A stretch of 44,980 bases of DNA from Desulfacinum sp. (GCA_014359885.1 JACIYN010000031.1:1-44980), one strand, 5' to 3'. Counted from the first letter of the stretch, positions 9,489 to 16,931 are shown. Numbers and translations are program-made. The notes: a model not told the origin generated them from the letters alone.

Positions 9489-9520
9489 AAGGCCCCGCCG
9501 AACGGCGGGGCCTTTGTGTT
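9489..9520 (+). terminator. Rho-independent terminator after the tRNA genes
   Basis: Perfect 11-bp stem AAGGCCCCGCC (9489-9499) with GGCGGGGCCTT (9504-9514) around a four-base loop GAAC, followed by the short T-rich stretch TTTGTGTT. Confidence 0.8.
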
Positions 9521-9543
9521 CCATGCAGGAAACGGCTGATCCT

Positions 9544-10203
9544 ATGGATCCTTCCTCCGCTTCGTGGCAGACCAAGCCCTCCGACCGCTTCATCCTCAAG
9601 TGGATCAAGGTCCATCTGTCCGCACGGATCACGCCGCATCTGGCGGCGCGGCAGGGGCTGGAACCCTGGATGGTCACGGTGGCGTCGGCCGCCCTGGGTG
9701 TTCTCGGCGGGATTCTTTTCGGTCTGGGCTGGGGATTTGCCGCGGGATGGGTGACCGCGGCGGCCCAGGTGCTGGACGGAGTGGACGGACAGCTGGCCCG
9801 CCTCCGAGGCTGCCAGAGTACGGGGGGCGCCTTTTGGGATTCCGTCCTGGATCGATACGCCGACGGAGCCATGGTGATCGGCATGACCGTCTATCTGGCC
9901 CGCCCGCCCGCTTCCCTGCCTGCGGCGTTCCTGATCTTCCTGGGAGCCGCCGCGCTCATGGGGAGCAACCTCATCAGCTACTCCACGGCGCGCGCCGCCA
10001 CCCTCCGGCTTCCCATGGGGCCGCCCACTCTGGCCAGCAAGGGAACCCGGACTTCCGTCATGATCCTTTCGGCATGGGCAAGCCTGCTGTGGGCCCCTGC
10101 GCCCTTGTTGGCCCTTGCCTACCTGGCCGTGCATACCAACGGGGTCGTGTGGCTGCGCCTGCGCCGCGCCCGGGAAGCATCGCAGCCTTTGGACGTTCCG
10201 TAA
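9544..10203 (+). CDS. CDP-alcohol phosphatidyltransferase family membrane protein
   Basis: Membrane enzyme that transfers a phosphoalcohol or phosphatidyl group from a CDP-activated donor to an alcohol acceptor. The family signature DGxDGxxAR(x)8Gx3Dx3D is seen as DGVDGQLARLRGC, then GGAFWDSVLD, near residues 77-105. Hydrophobic helices flank it (MVTVASAALGVLGGILFGL before; several in the C-terminal half). About 219 residues, typical. I chose the ATG at 9544, which has AGGA 13 nt upstream; the ATG at 9523 is possible but directly abuts the tRNA terminator. The acceptor cannot be read from sequence; phosphatidylglycerol, inositol-phosphate or archaetidyl-type substrates are all possible. The gene is followed by a G-rich repeat. 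Confidence 0.85.
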   Translation: MDPSSASWQTKPSDRFILKWIKVHLSARITPHLAARQGLEPWMVTVASAALGVLGGILFGLGWGFAAGWVTAAAQVLDGVDGQLARLRGCQSTGGAFWDSVLDRYADGAMVIGMTVYLARPPASLPAAFLIFLGAAALMGSNLISYSTARAATLRLPMGPPTLASKGTRTSVMILSAWASLLWAPAPLLALAYLAVHTNGVVWLRLRRAREASQPLDVP

Positions 10204-10228
10204 CAGCCGGCTCTGCTTTTGGGTTTCG

Positions 10229-10345
10229 GTAGGGAGTTCGGTAGGGAGTAAGGAGTAAGGAGTAAGGGGTGAGGGGCGGAGCCGAGACGGCCCGGTTGCT
10301 CTCCTCATCCCTGTATCCCTTATCCCTTTACCCCTTATCTTGCCC
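10229..10345. repeat. Opposed G-rich and C-rich low-complexity arms
   Basis: 10229-10275 is G-rich with units such as GTAGGGAGT and AAGGAGT. 10300-10345 is the C-rich counterpart with units such as ATCCCTT and TACCCCT. About 24 bp of ordinary sequence separates them. The arms are imperfectly complementary and could fold into a long hairpin. Confidence 0.7.
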
Positions 10346-10363
10346 CTGGCAAAGGAGGTGCCC

Positions 10364-10939
10364 ATGGAGCGCCTGGAAAGGGTGGGAGTCATCCACGGTC
10401 GATTCCAGATCCTGCACCACGACCATCTGCGCTATCTCCTGGCGGGGAAGGAAAGATGCCGGCATCTGGTGGTGGGAATCACCAACCCGGAACCGGCCCT
10501 GACACTTCACGATCCGGCCGATCCCTCCCGGAGCGACCCGTTGGCCAATCCCCTCACCTACTACGAGCGGCACATCATGGTCCGGGCGGTTCTGGTCGAA
10601 GCCGGCGTGCCCCTGGAATCTTTCACCATCGTTCCCTTTCCCGTGAACCTGCCGGATCGGTATCGGTATTACGTGCCCTTGGATGCAGTCTTTTTCCTCA
10701 CCATCTACGACGACTGGGGCCGCAAGAAGCGGAGCCTCTTCGAGTCCCTGGGCCTGAAGGTCCGCGTGCTGTGGGAAAGGCCCCGGGAGCAGAAGGGGAT
10801 CAGCGCCGCCGACGTGCGTCGGCGCCTGGTGCGGGGGGAGCCGTGGAGGCACCTGGTGCCCCGATCCACGGCCGTGCTGGTGGAGCGGTGGAATGTGGTG
10901 CAACGTCTGAGGAGTCTTGAGCATGGCGAGAGTTGCTGA
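10364..10939 (+). CDS. NadM-like nicotinamide-nucleotide adenylyltransferase family protein
   Basis: Nucleotidyltransferase of the HxGH/HIGH superfamily, closest in look to archaeal-type NMN adenylyltransferase (NadM). The N-terminus VGVIHGRFQILHHDHLRYL carries the GRFQ and HxxH nucleotide-binding motif, and KGISAADVRRRLVRGEPW near the C-terminus is the matching ISxTxxR-type motif. About 191 residues. The ATG at 10364 is preceded by AAAGGAGGTGCCC, an excellent ribosome site, so the longer frame from 10340 is not used. Its 3' end overlaps the next gene by 17 bp. The family is certain; the substrate (NMN, or another phosphate activated by ATP or CTP) is not, and its placement with a TPP enzyme and a dehydrogenase argues for keeping the question open. 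Confidence 0.8.
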   Translation: MERLERVGVIHGRFQILHHDHLRYLLAGKERCRHLVVGITNPEPALTLHDPADPSRSDPLANPLTYYERHIMVRAVLVEAGVPLESFTIVPFPVNLPDRYRYYVPLDAVFFLTIYDDWGRKKRSLFESLGLKVRVLWERPREQKGISAADVRRRLVRGEPWRHLVPRSTAVLVERWNVVQRLRSLEHGESC

Positions 10940-12536
10940 GGTTTTCGTCCGTTCCCTGAAAGAAGCTGGTGTGGAAGTCTGTTTCGGCATTCCCGGCGGG
11001 CCCTGGATTCCTTACATGGAGGCCATGGAAAGGGAAGGCCTGGAATTCGTCCTGGTGGCCAATGAGGCCTCGGCGGGCTTCATGGCCGACGTGACGGCGC
11101 GCCTGACCGGGCGGGTGGCGGCCTGTCACGGAACCTTCGGGCCGGGGGCCGTCAACCTGGCCACCGGTGTGGGATGTGCGCTGCTGGACCGATCGCCGCT
11201 TCTGGCCTTCACGTCCGAAATGGGCGATGCCATGCTGCAGCGCGTCACCCAGATGAACATCGACCACCAGAGACTCTTTGCGCCGCTCACCAAGAAGACG
11301 TGGCGGCTGCGGCCCCGGGATGTGGCCGCCCAGGTCCGGGACGCCGTGGGGATCGCCCGTTCAGAGGTGCCGGGACCGGTCCATGTGGGGCTGCCTGCGG
11401 ACCTGGCCGACGCGGAGGCGGCGGAGGAAAATCTTCCCGGACCGACGGCGGTCCGGCAGCCGACTTCTCCCGAGCCGGTCCTGCTGGAAGAGGCCGCCGC
11501 CTTCCTGGCTCGGGCGAGGCGCCCTCTGCTGGCGGTGGGGCTCACGGCCCTTCGGTTGGGAATGGAAAGGGATCTCTTGAACTTCCTTTCCGCCCACCCC
11601 ATGCCGGTGGTGCTCACCCCCATGGCGAAGGGTCTCGTTCGGGAAGAACACGGATGCTACGCGGGGGTGCTCTTTCACGCCGCCAGCGACGAGCTGGCGT
11701 CTTTCATCGCCCGGGCGGACCTGGTTTTGGGCGTGGGCTATGACCCGGTGGAGTTCAACTACGAATCGTGGCTTCCCGACGTGCCGCTCGTCCACGCGGA
11801 CACCCGGCCCTGCGACGTGCCGCCCGGTGTTCGAGTGGCCGTGGATGTGGTGGGGGACCCGCGCGAGACCCTGCGCTTTCTGGCCGACAGGCCGCCCGGT
11901 CCCCCTGCGTGGGAAGAAAGGGAACTGCAAGACCTTCGGGATCGACTCCACAAGCGCCTGCGGCCGGCCGGGGCGGGGTTCGGGCCGGTGGCGGCCCTTC
12001 GCGCGCTCCGAAAGGTTCTCCCCCGGGACGGAGTCCTCACCTGCGACGTGGGGGCCCACACCCACCTTTTGGGGCAGCTGTGGGAGACGCCGGCGCCGGG
12101 CCTCTTTGTCATGACCAACGGCTGGTCCTCCATGGGGTTCGGCATCCCCGCCGCCCTTGCGGCCAAGAAGTGCCTGCCGCATCGGCCCGTGGTCTGCGCC
12201 ACCGGAGACGGCGGCTTTCTCATGATGGCCGGAGAAATCGTCACGGCCCGGCGCCTGGGGCTTTCCGTGGTGCTCGTGGTGCTGGCGGATCGGAGCCTGA
12301 GCCTCATTCGGGTCAAGGAGGCCTGGAGGAAGACGGCCCCCGTGGGGGTGGATCTGCACCAAGGCCCGCTGCTGGGAGCCGACACCTTCCTGGGGGCTCC
12401 CGTCTTCCGCGCGGACGGTCCCGATTCCATGCGCCGGGCCTGTGAGCGGGCGCTGGACGTGCAGGGACCGGCGATCGTGGAGGCCGTGGTGGACGGAACC
12501 GAATACGATGCCCTCATTGCCAGGAGATACAAATGA
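10923..12536 (+). CDS. Thiamine pyrophosphate-dependent enzyme, acetolactate synthase-like
   Basis: A 537-residue TPP enzyme with the full three-domain POX/AHAS fold. The N-terminal Pyr domain has the catalytic Glu in VLVANEASAGFMAD (E48), followed by a central Rossmann-like domain (RPLLAVGLTALRLGM) and a C-terminal PP domain with the Mg-TPP motif ATGDGGFLMMAGEIVTA. The usual Asn-Asn after the GDG motif is Ala-Asp here (VVLADRSLSLI). The FAD-binding features of true acetolactate synthase are not obvious and no small subunit follows. Start at ATG 10923, with GAGGAG eight bases upstream. It overlaps the NadM-like gene by 17 bp and the next gene by ATGA. A decarboxylase or carboligase acting on a 2-oxo acid is likely; the substrate is unknown. 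Confidence 0.85.
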   Translation: MARVAEVFVRSLKEAGVEVCFGIPGGPWIPYMEAMEREGLEFVLVANEASAGFMADVTARLTGRVAACHGTFGPGAVNLATGVGCALLDRSPLLAFTSEMGDAMLQRVTQMNIDHQRLFAPLTKKTWRLRPRDVAAQVRDAVGIARSEVPGPVHVGLPADLADAEAAEENLPGPTAVRQPTSPEPVLLEEAAAFLARARRPLLAVGLTALRLGMERDLLNFLSAHPMPVVLTPMAKGLVREEHGCYAGVLFHAASDELASFIARADLVLGVGYDPVEFNYESWLPDVPLVHADTRPCDVPPGVRVAVDVVGDPRETLRFLADRPPGPPAWEERELQDLRDRLHKRLRPAGAGFGPVAALRALRKVLPRDGVLTCDVGAHTHLLGQLWETPAPGLFVMTNGWSSMGFGIPAALAAKKCLPHRPVVCATGDGGFLMMAGEIVTARRLGLSVVLVVLADRSLSLIRVKEAWRKTAPVGVDLHQGPLLGADTFLGAPVFRADGPDSMRRACERALDVQGPAIVEAVVDGTEYDALIARRYK

Positions 12537-13603
12537 CGGACAGACGGCAACGGAATCTTCTTCTTCTGGGCTTCGGCAACGTGGGGCGGGCCTTCGCGCG
12601 CCTCGTGACGGAAAAAAGGGAGGAACTGGCGGCGCGCTACGGGGTGTGCTTCGGGTTCGCCGGCATCGTGGACGTGGGCGGGACGCTGGTGGATCCGGCT
12701 GGAAACCTTCCGGTCCCGAAGATCCTGGGCCATGTGGAAGGGGGCCAGGCGCCGGAAGACTTCCCGGGCTTCGGACGGCCCGGGCTGGGCGCTCTGGAGG
12801 CGATCCGCTCCGTTCCCGCGGACTTTCTGGTGGAAGCCACCCCCACGAGCCTCCGGGATGGGGAGCCGGCCCGCACGCACGTCTTGGAGGGCCTGCGCGC
12901 CGGGTGCCATGTGCTTTCCGCCAACAAGGGCCCCTTCATCTGGGACTACCGAGGGATCATGGAAGCCGCCCGGGAAAGGGATCGGGCCGTGGGCCTGAGC
13001 GCCGCCACGGCGGCGGCTCTGCCCACCCTGGACGTGGCGGAACTCTGCCTGGCGGGAAGCCGCATCCTCTCCGTTGAGGGTATCCTGAACGGGACCACCA
13101 ACTACATCCTGACCCGGATGCACCAGACGGGCTGTCCCTATGAAGAGGGACTCCGGGAGGCCCAGCGGTTGGGCATCGCCGAAACAGACCCCAGCCTGGA
13201 CGTGGAAGGCTGGGACACCGCCAACAAGCTCCTTCTCCTGGCCAACCGCGTCTTCCGGGCGGGCCTCACCCCCCGGGACGTGGCGGTGGAAGGGATCACG
13301 GCCGTCACGCCGGATCGGATCCGCCGGGCCCGGGAGGCCGGCCGGGTGATCAAGCTCATCGGGCGCATCGACCCCGCCGCCGACCCGGCGCGCGTGACGG
13401 TGGGCCCCGAGGAGCTGCCCGCCGACCATCCCCTGGCGGCGGTGAGCGGCTCGGAAAAGGCCGTCTCCTTCGAGACCGATTCCATGGGCCGGATCACCGT
13501 CTCAGGCGGTCACAGCTCCCCCCTGGGCGCGGCGGCGGCCCTGCTCAAGGACGCCTTGAGGATATCGCTCTACTACGACAGGTCCTTTTCCAGGTCGTCG
13601 TAG
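12533..13603 (+). CDS. Homoserine dehydrogenase-like oxidoreductase
   Basis: Family NAD(P)-dependent dehydrogenase of 356 residues. Visible are the nucleotide-binding start LLLLGFGNVGRAFARLV, the active-site loop VLSANKGPF, the family hallmark GILNGTTNYILTRM and the substrate-acid segment DPSLDVEGWDTANKL. There is no C-terminal ACT domain, so feedback by threonine is not predicted. It is translationally coupled to the TPP enzyme (ATGA overlap at 12533-12536). It may be the cell's homoserine dehydrogenase, but the operon with a TPP enzyme and a nucleotidyltransferase, rather than with thrB/thrC or aspartokinase, suggests a paralogue acting on another aldehyde or hydroxy acid. Its last 31 bp overlap the convergent gene at 13573-13920. 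Confidence 0.82.
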   Translation: MTDRRQRNLLLLGFGNVGRAFARLVTEKREELAARYGVCFGFAGIVDVGGTLVDPAGNLPVPKILGHVEGGQAPEDFPGFGRPGLGALEAIRSVPADFLVEATPTSLRDGEPARTHVLEGLRAGCHVLSANKGPFIWDYRGIMEAARERDRAVGLSAATAAALPTLDVAELCLAGSRILSVEGILNGTTNYILTRMHQTGCPYEEGLREAQRLGIAETDPSLDVEGWDTANKLLLLANRVFRAGLTPRDVAVEGITAVTPDRIRRAREAGRVIKLIGRIDPAADPARVTVGPEELPADHPLAAVSGSEKAVSFETDSMGRITVSGGHSSPLGAAAALLKDALRISLYYDRSFSRSS

Positions 13604-13920
13604 GCGTCCTCCAGCCGATAGAGGCTCCGGTCCAGCTCGTTCAGACGCCGGCCCAGAAGGTGATCCCGGGCTTCGTCTCGGCATCGCTTCAGGCGGTCCA
13701 GGTGGAGCCCCAGGGGCCTCTTCCACCGTTCGGGCACGGCGGGATCGTTCATCAGGCGAACCAGTTCGTCCACCAGATGGAAGAGGCTGGGGCTTTCTTC
13801 CACGACCCGTTCCTTGCCCACGTCCCGAAACATGGCGGCACACCGGGGATAGGCCTTGGCGAGACCTCCCGATCCGTAGGCCGGTACCAGGCGAATGTCG
13901 ATCTGCATGGTGCGGCTCAC
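13573..13920 (-). CDS. Small hypothetical protein
   Basis: A 115-residue protein I do not recognise. It is charged and predicted mostly helical, with a likely coiled C-terminal half (LNELDRSLYRLEDAYDDLEK). It has no signal peptide, membrane segment or metal motif. A GTG at 13920 is the best start because GGAGGGAG lies just upstream; an ATG at 13908 is the alternative. It is divergent from the PilZ gene and convergent with the homoserine dehydrogenase-like gene, whose last 31 bp it overlaps. Confidence 0.6.
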   Translation of the reverse strand: MSRTMQIDIRLVPAYGSGGLAKAYPRCAAMFRDVGKERVVEESPSLFHLVDELVRLMNDPAVPERWKRPLGLHLDRLKRCRDEARDHLLGRRLNELDRSLYRLEDAYDDLEKDLS

Positions 13921-13943
13921 GTCGTCTCCCTCCCGGTTTTAGA

Positions 13944-13972
13944 TTGTCTACCGTTTCAATATTGATTAAAGT
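13944..13972 (+). promoter_or_regulatory. Possible promoter of the PilZ gene
   Basis: TTGTCT at 13944-13949, a 17-nt spacer and TAAAGT at 13967-13972 lie in a locally AT-rich stretch between divergent genes. The boxes match the consensus only partly. Confidence 0.35.
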
Positions 13973-14003
13973 GGCGCGCTCGAAATGACGAATAAACGAA
14001 CAG

Positions 14004-14078
14004 GTTCTCCTGTTGTGCATGGGGAGAACGTCTTGTGAGACGGACGAAACCCTCGCGGGGCCGCCGGGCGTTTCGTCC
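14004..14078 (+). promoter_or_regulatory. Hairpin-rich 5' leader of the PilZ gene
   Basis: Three adjoining perfect inverted repeats. GTTCTCC (14004-14010) pairs with GGAGAAC (14023-14029), CGTCT pairs with AGACG (14029-14042, loop TGTG), and GGACGAAAC (14042-14050) pairs with GTTTCGTCC (14070-14078). The last arm ends 35 nt before the PilZ start. It matches no riboswitch consensus I know, including GEMM c-di-GMP types. Confidence 0.5.
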
Positions 14079-14113
14079 ATGACAAATCCTATCACGGCGG
14101 TGTGGAAGTCACC

Positions 14114-14590
14114 ATGACGCAGCTCAAAGTTTTTGTGGCCGATGACGGGAAGGCGACTTTTGTTTGTCCGGAATGCGGTTTTGCGCGCCGTGTGGAAGCT
14201 TTCCATCTGATCAACGAGAAGAAGCCCGTTCGGGTCAGGTGCCAATGCGGGAAAACCTTTCCCGTGAGTTTCGAGATCCGGAAGGCCTACCGGAAATCCG
14301 TCTTTCTCTTCGGAGAGTATTGCCGCCGGGGCGAGGAGCACAAGATCCCCCATTCCCAGATGATCGTCGAAGACCTGTCCGCAACGGGCCTGCGATTTCG
14401 GTCGTCGCTGAATCACGGTCTCCGGAAAGGCGATCTGGTTTATGTGGAGTTCCCTCTGAATGATCCGCGCCGTTCAGTGGTCAAGGGCGTGGCGGAAGTG
14501 CGGTGGGTGGACGGCAAGAACGTGGGCGTCCAGTTTGTCGATCTCGCTTCGGGATCGCAGAAAGCCTTGGGATATTATTTGATGAACTGA
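14114..14590 (+). CDS. PilZ domain protein with N-terminal zinc-ribbon-like motif
   Basis: Probable c-di-GMP receptor of 158 residues. The N-terminus has a Cys pair CPECGF and a second CQCG about 26 residues on, resembling a small zinc ribbon. The PilZ part carries the ligand-binding RxxxR motif in RKAYRKS and the D/NxSxxG motif in EDLSATGLRF, followed by a beta-rich end (VKGVAEVRWVDGKNVGVQF). The ATG at 14114 has GGAAG five bases upstream; an in-frame GTG at 14102 is less likely. It stands alone, without flagellar or polysaccharide genes, so its partner is unknown, but the window also encodes a GGDEF-EAL enzyme. A structured leader precedes it. Confidence 0.88.
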   Translation: MTQLKVFVADDGKATFVCPECGFARRVEAFHLINEKKPVRVRCQCGKTFPVSFEIRKAYRKSVFLFGEYCRRGEEHKIPHSQMIVEDLSATGLRFRSSLNHGLRKGDLVYVEFPLNDPRRSVVKGVAEVRWVDGKNVGVQFVDLASGSQKALGYYLMN

Positions 14591-14641
14591 AATTCCTCGT
14601 ATCTTCCCATTCCCCCTTCCGGGAGTCTCTCTTTCAAGCGG

Positions 14642-14698
14642 CACGCTGCCGGTGGACACCGGGCGAGTCCGGGCGGCTTGACGGACTCGGACAGCGTG
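14642..14698. ncRNA. Candidate structured RNA: perfect three-way junction
   Basis: A 57-nt element. The closing stem CACGCTG (14642-14648) pairs with CAGCGTG (14692-14698). Inside it are two perfect hairpins: CCGGTG/CACCGG with a GA loop (14649-14662) and CGAGTCCG/CGGACTCG with a 10-nt loop (14664-14689). The junction linkers are 0, 1 and 2 nt. It lies 51 bp after the PilZ stop and has no T-tract. The rest of 14591-15040 shows no convincing gene or known motif apart from the cooS ribosome site. Confidence 0.4.
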
Positions 14699-15040
14699 GA
14701 CTAGAGTGCTCATAATTCCCTGATTCTTTACAGTACGGAACCCGTCCGCTGCCAACCCCTGGGAAGGGCCATCATGAAGGTGGTTGACGACAAGCGCACT
14801 TTGCCCCATGCGTGCCGCCATGGCGATCCCGATCCTTTCCTCGAACCGTCTCTTTCCCATGCGATCCATGGTCAAGCCGACCGGCTGAACGACGGGGATG
14901 CGGCGAATTTCCCTTTGTGTGATCCGGAGCGGAATCAAGGGTTTTGTGCAGGTTTCCCCCGGAGGGACGGCCTCCGGGGTTGAGGATTTCCAAGGCCGGA
15001 CCTTGGGCGGCGGGGTCTTCACAGAAGGAGGACGGAAGCC

Positions 15041-16924
15041 ATGTTGCTGAAAAGGGAAGATGTGCAGGCCAGAACCATCACGGAAGACGGGCGGATTTTC
15101 ATGGAAAAGGCGGCCCGGGACGGGCTGGAGACGGTCTGGGACCGGTACCGGGCCCAGCAGCCCCAGTGCGGCTTTTGTGAGCTGGGCTTGAGCTGCCGCA
15201 ACTGCTCCATGGGCCCGTGCCGGATCGACCCCTTCGGCGAGGGCCCTCAGCGGGGCGTGTGCGGTGCCGATGCGGACATCATCGTGGCGCGGAATCTGGG
15301 CCGGATGATCGCCGCCGGATCCGCGTCCCATTCCGATCACGGTCGGGATCTGGTGGAGGTGCTCCGCAAGGTGGGAGAAGGCAAGGCGCCCGGCTACGGC
15401 ATCCGAAGCGAGGAGAAGCTCCGGAAGCTGGCCTCCGAGCTGGGTGTTTCCGAGGATGGACAAGGCGTGGAAGCGCTGGCCGTGGCCGTGGCGGAGGCCC
15501 TGGAGGAGGAATTCGGCACCCGCAAAAAGGCCCTGGCCTTCGTGGGCCGTGTGCCGGAAAAGCGCCGCAAAATCTGGGAAAAGCTGGGCATCACGCCCCG
15601 GGGCATCGACCGGGAGACCTCGGAGATGATGCACCGCACCCACATGGGGGTCGACAACGACTGGAAGAGCCTGCTTCTCCACGGCCTCCGCAATGCGCTG
15701 TCCGACGGCTGGGGCGGATCGCTCATCGCCACGGAAGTCTCGGACGTCCTCTTCGGGATTCCCCAGCCCGTCGCCTCGGAAGTGAACCTGCGGGTGCTCA
15801 AGGAAGACCAGGTGAACATCGTCCTCCACGGCCACAACCCCATCGTGTCCGAAATGATCTTCCAGGCGGCCCAGGACCCCGAGCTCATGGGGCTGGCGGA
15901 GGAAAAGGGCGCCCGGGGGATCAACCTGGCGGGCCTGTGCTGCACCGGGAACGAACTGCTCATGCGCCGCGGCATTCCCATGGCCGGAAACCACCTCATG
16001 ACCGAACTGGCCCTGAGCACGGGCCTCATCGACATGATGCTCGTGGACTACCAGTGCATCATGCCCGCCCTGGGTGACGCCGCCCGCTGCTACCACACCC
16101 GGATGGTGTCCACCAGTGACAAGGCCAAGTATCCCTTCATGGAACACCGGGAATTCCACCCGGAAAACGCCCGGGATCTCGCTCGGGACCTGGTGCGGGA
16201 GGCGGTGGAAAACTTCGCCCGCCGCATTCCCTCCAAGGTGCTCTCGCCTCCGGGTACCCCCGTGAAGATGATGGCTGGGTTCAGCGTGGAAGCCATCCTT
16301 TCGGCCCTGGGAGGCACCGCGGGCCCGCTCATCGACGCCATCAAGTCTGGCGCGATCCAGGGAGCCGTGGGCGTGGTAGGGTGCAACAATCCCAAGATCC
16401 GCCATGATTACGGGCATGTGACCCTCACCAGGCGCCTCATCGAAAACGACGTGCTGGTGGTGGACACGGGATGCGCCGCCGTGGCCCATGCCAAGGCGGG
16501 CCTCAAGGTGCCCGAAGCGGCGGATAAGGCCGGTCCGGGCCTGCGGCAGGTCTGCCGGGCCCTGGGCATCCCGCCGGTGCTCCACATGGGAAGCTGCGTG
16601 GACAACGTGCGGATCTTCGACCTGGCCGCCGCTCTCGCCCATGCGCTGGGGACCGACATCTCCGACCTGCCTCTGGCGGCCGCCGCCCCCGAGTGGTACT
16701 CGGAAAAGGCGGTTTCCATCGCCTGTTACGCCGTGGCTTCGGGGGTGTACACCGTGCTGGGCACACCGCCGCCCATCTTCGGCAGCCAAAACATCGTGAA
16801 GCTTCTGACCGAGGACCTGGAGGGCCTCCTGGGGGCGTCGTTCGCCGTGGAGCCCGACCCCGTCAAGGCCGCCGACCTGATCCTGGAGCGCATCCGGGCC
16901 AAGCGGGCGGCGCTGGGCCTGTAG
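15041..16924 (+). CDS. cooS: Anaerobic Ni-Fe carbon monoxide dehydrogenase catalytic subunit
   Basis: Interconverts CO and CO2 at a Ni-Fe-S C-cluster; 627 residues, the usual length. B-cluster ligands C52, C55, C60 and C74 are in place. The D-cluster cysteines are C43 and C46 (QCGFCELG), a CX2C spacing. The position that is Cys in the common CX7C form is Ser51. C-cluster candidates are all present: HGH at 263-265, C300/C301 (GLCCTGNEL), C339 (DYQCIMP), C448 (VGCNNPKIRHD), C478 (DTGCAAVA) and C519 (MGSCVDN). Start at ATG 15041 with AAGGAGG nine bases upstream. No cooC or cooJ chaperone and no acetyl-CoA synthase genes adjoin it. Ferredoxin and formate dehydrogenase genes follow, suggesting an electron-transfer module rather than the Wood-Ljungdahl complex. 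Confidence 0.96.
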   Translation: MLLKREDVQARTITEDGRIFMEKAARDGLETVWDRYRAQQPQCGFCELGLSCRNCSMGPCRIDPFGEGPQRGVCGADADIIVARNLGRMIAAGSASHSDHGRDLVEVLRKVGEGKAPGYGIRSEEKLRKLASELGVSEDGQGVEALAVAVAEALEEEFGTRKKALAFVGRVPEKRRKIWEKLGITPRGIDRETSEMMHRTHMGVDNDWKSLLLHGLRNALSDGWGGSLIATEVSDVLFGIPQPVASEVNLRVLKEDQVNIVLHGHNPIVSEMIFQAAQDPELMGLAEEKGARGINLAGLCCTGNELLMRRGIPMAGNHLMTELALSTGLIDMMLVDYQCIMPALGDAARCYHTRMVSTSDKAKYPFMEHREFHPENARDLARDLVREAVENFARRIPSKVLSPPGTPVKMMAGFSVEAILSALGGTAGPLIDAIKSGAIQGAVGVVGCNNPKIRHDYGHVTLTRRLIENDVLVVDTGCAAVAHAKAGLKVPEAADKAGPGLRQVCRALGIPPVLHMGSCVDNVRIFDLAAALAHALGTDISDLPLAAAAPEWYSEKAVSIACYAVASGVYTVLGTPPPIFGSQNIVKLLTEDLEGLLGASFAVEPDPVKAADLILERIRAKRAALGL

Positions 16925-16931
16925 CCCTTGA

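Noticed and set aside
9277..10203. Longer start for the CDP-alcohol transferase at 9283
   Set aside because: That frame would pass through both tRNA genes and their terminator.
10923..12536. Naming the TPP enzyme acetolactate synthase (ilvB)
   Set aside because: No regulatory subunit or ilv genes adjoin, the Asn-Asn after GDG is Ala-Asp, and the operon partners differ.
14004..14078. GEMM-type c-di-GMP riboswitch before the PilZ gene
   Set aside because: The hairpins are clear but the conserved GEMM core sequences are missing, so I report only a structured leader.
14774..14983. Open frames on both strands in the gap before cooS, one reading MDRMGKRRFEERIGIAMAAR on the minus strand
   Set aside because: The minus-strand stretch looked protein-like, but third-position GC is not raised in either frame, there is no ribosome site and no family match that I can name.
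14474..16789. Long open frame on the minus strand opposite cooS and its upstream region (771 codons)
   Set aside because: It is antisense to the well-supported cooS, rich in His/Gly/Arg as expected of GC-rich shadow frames, and has no recognisable domain.
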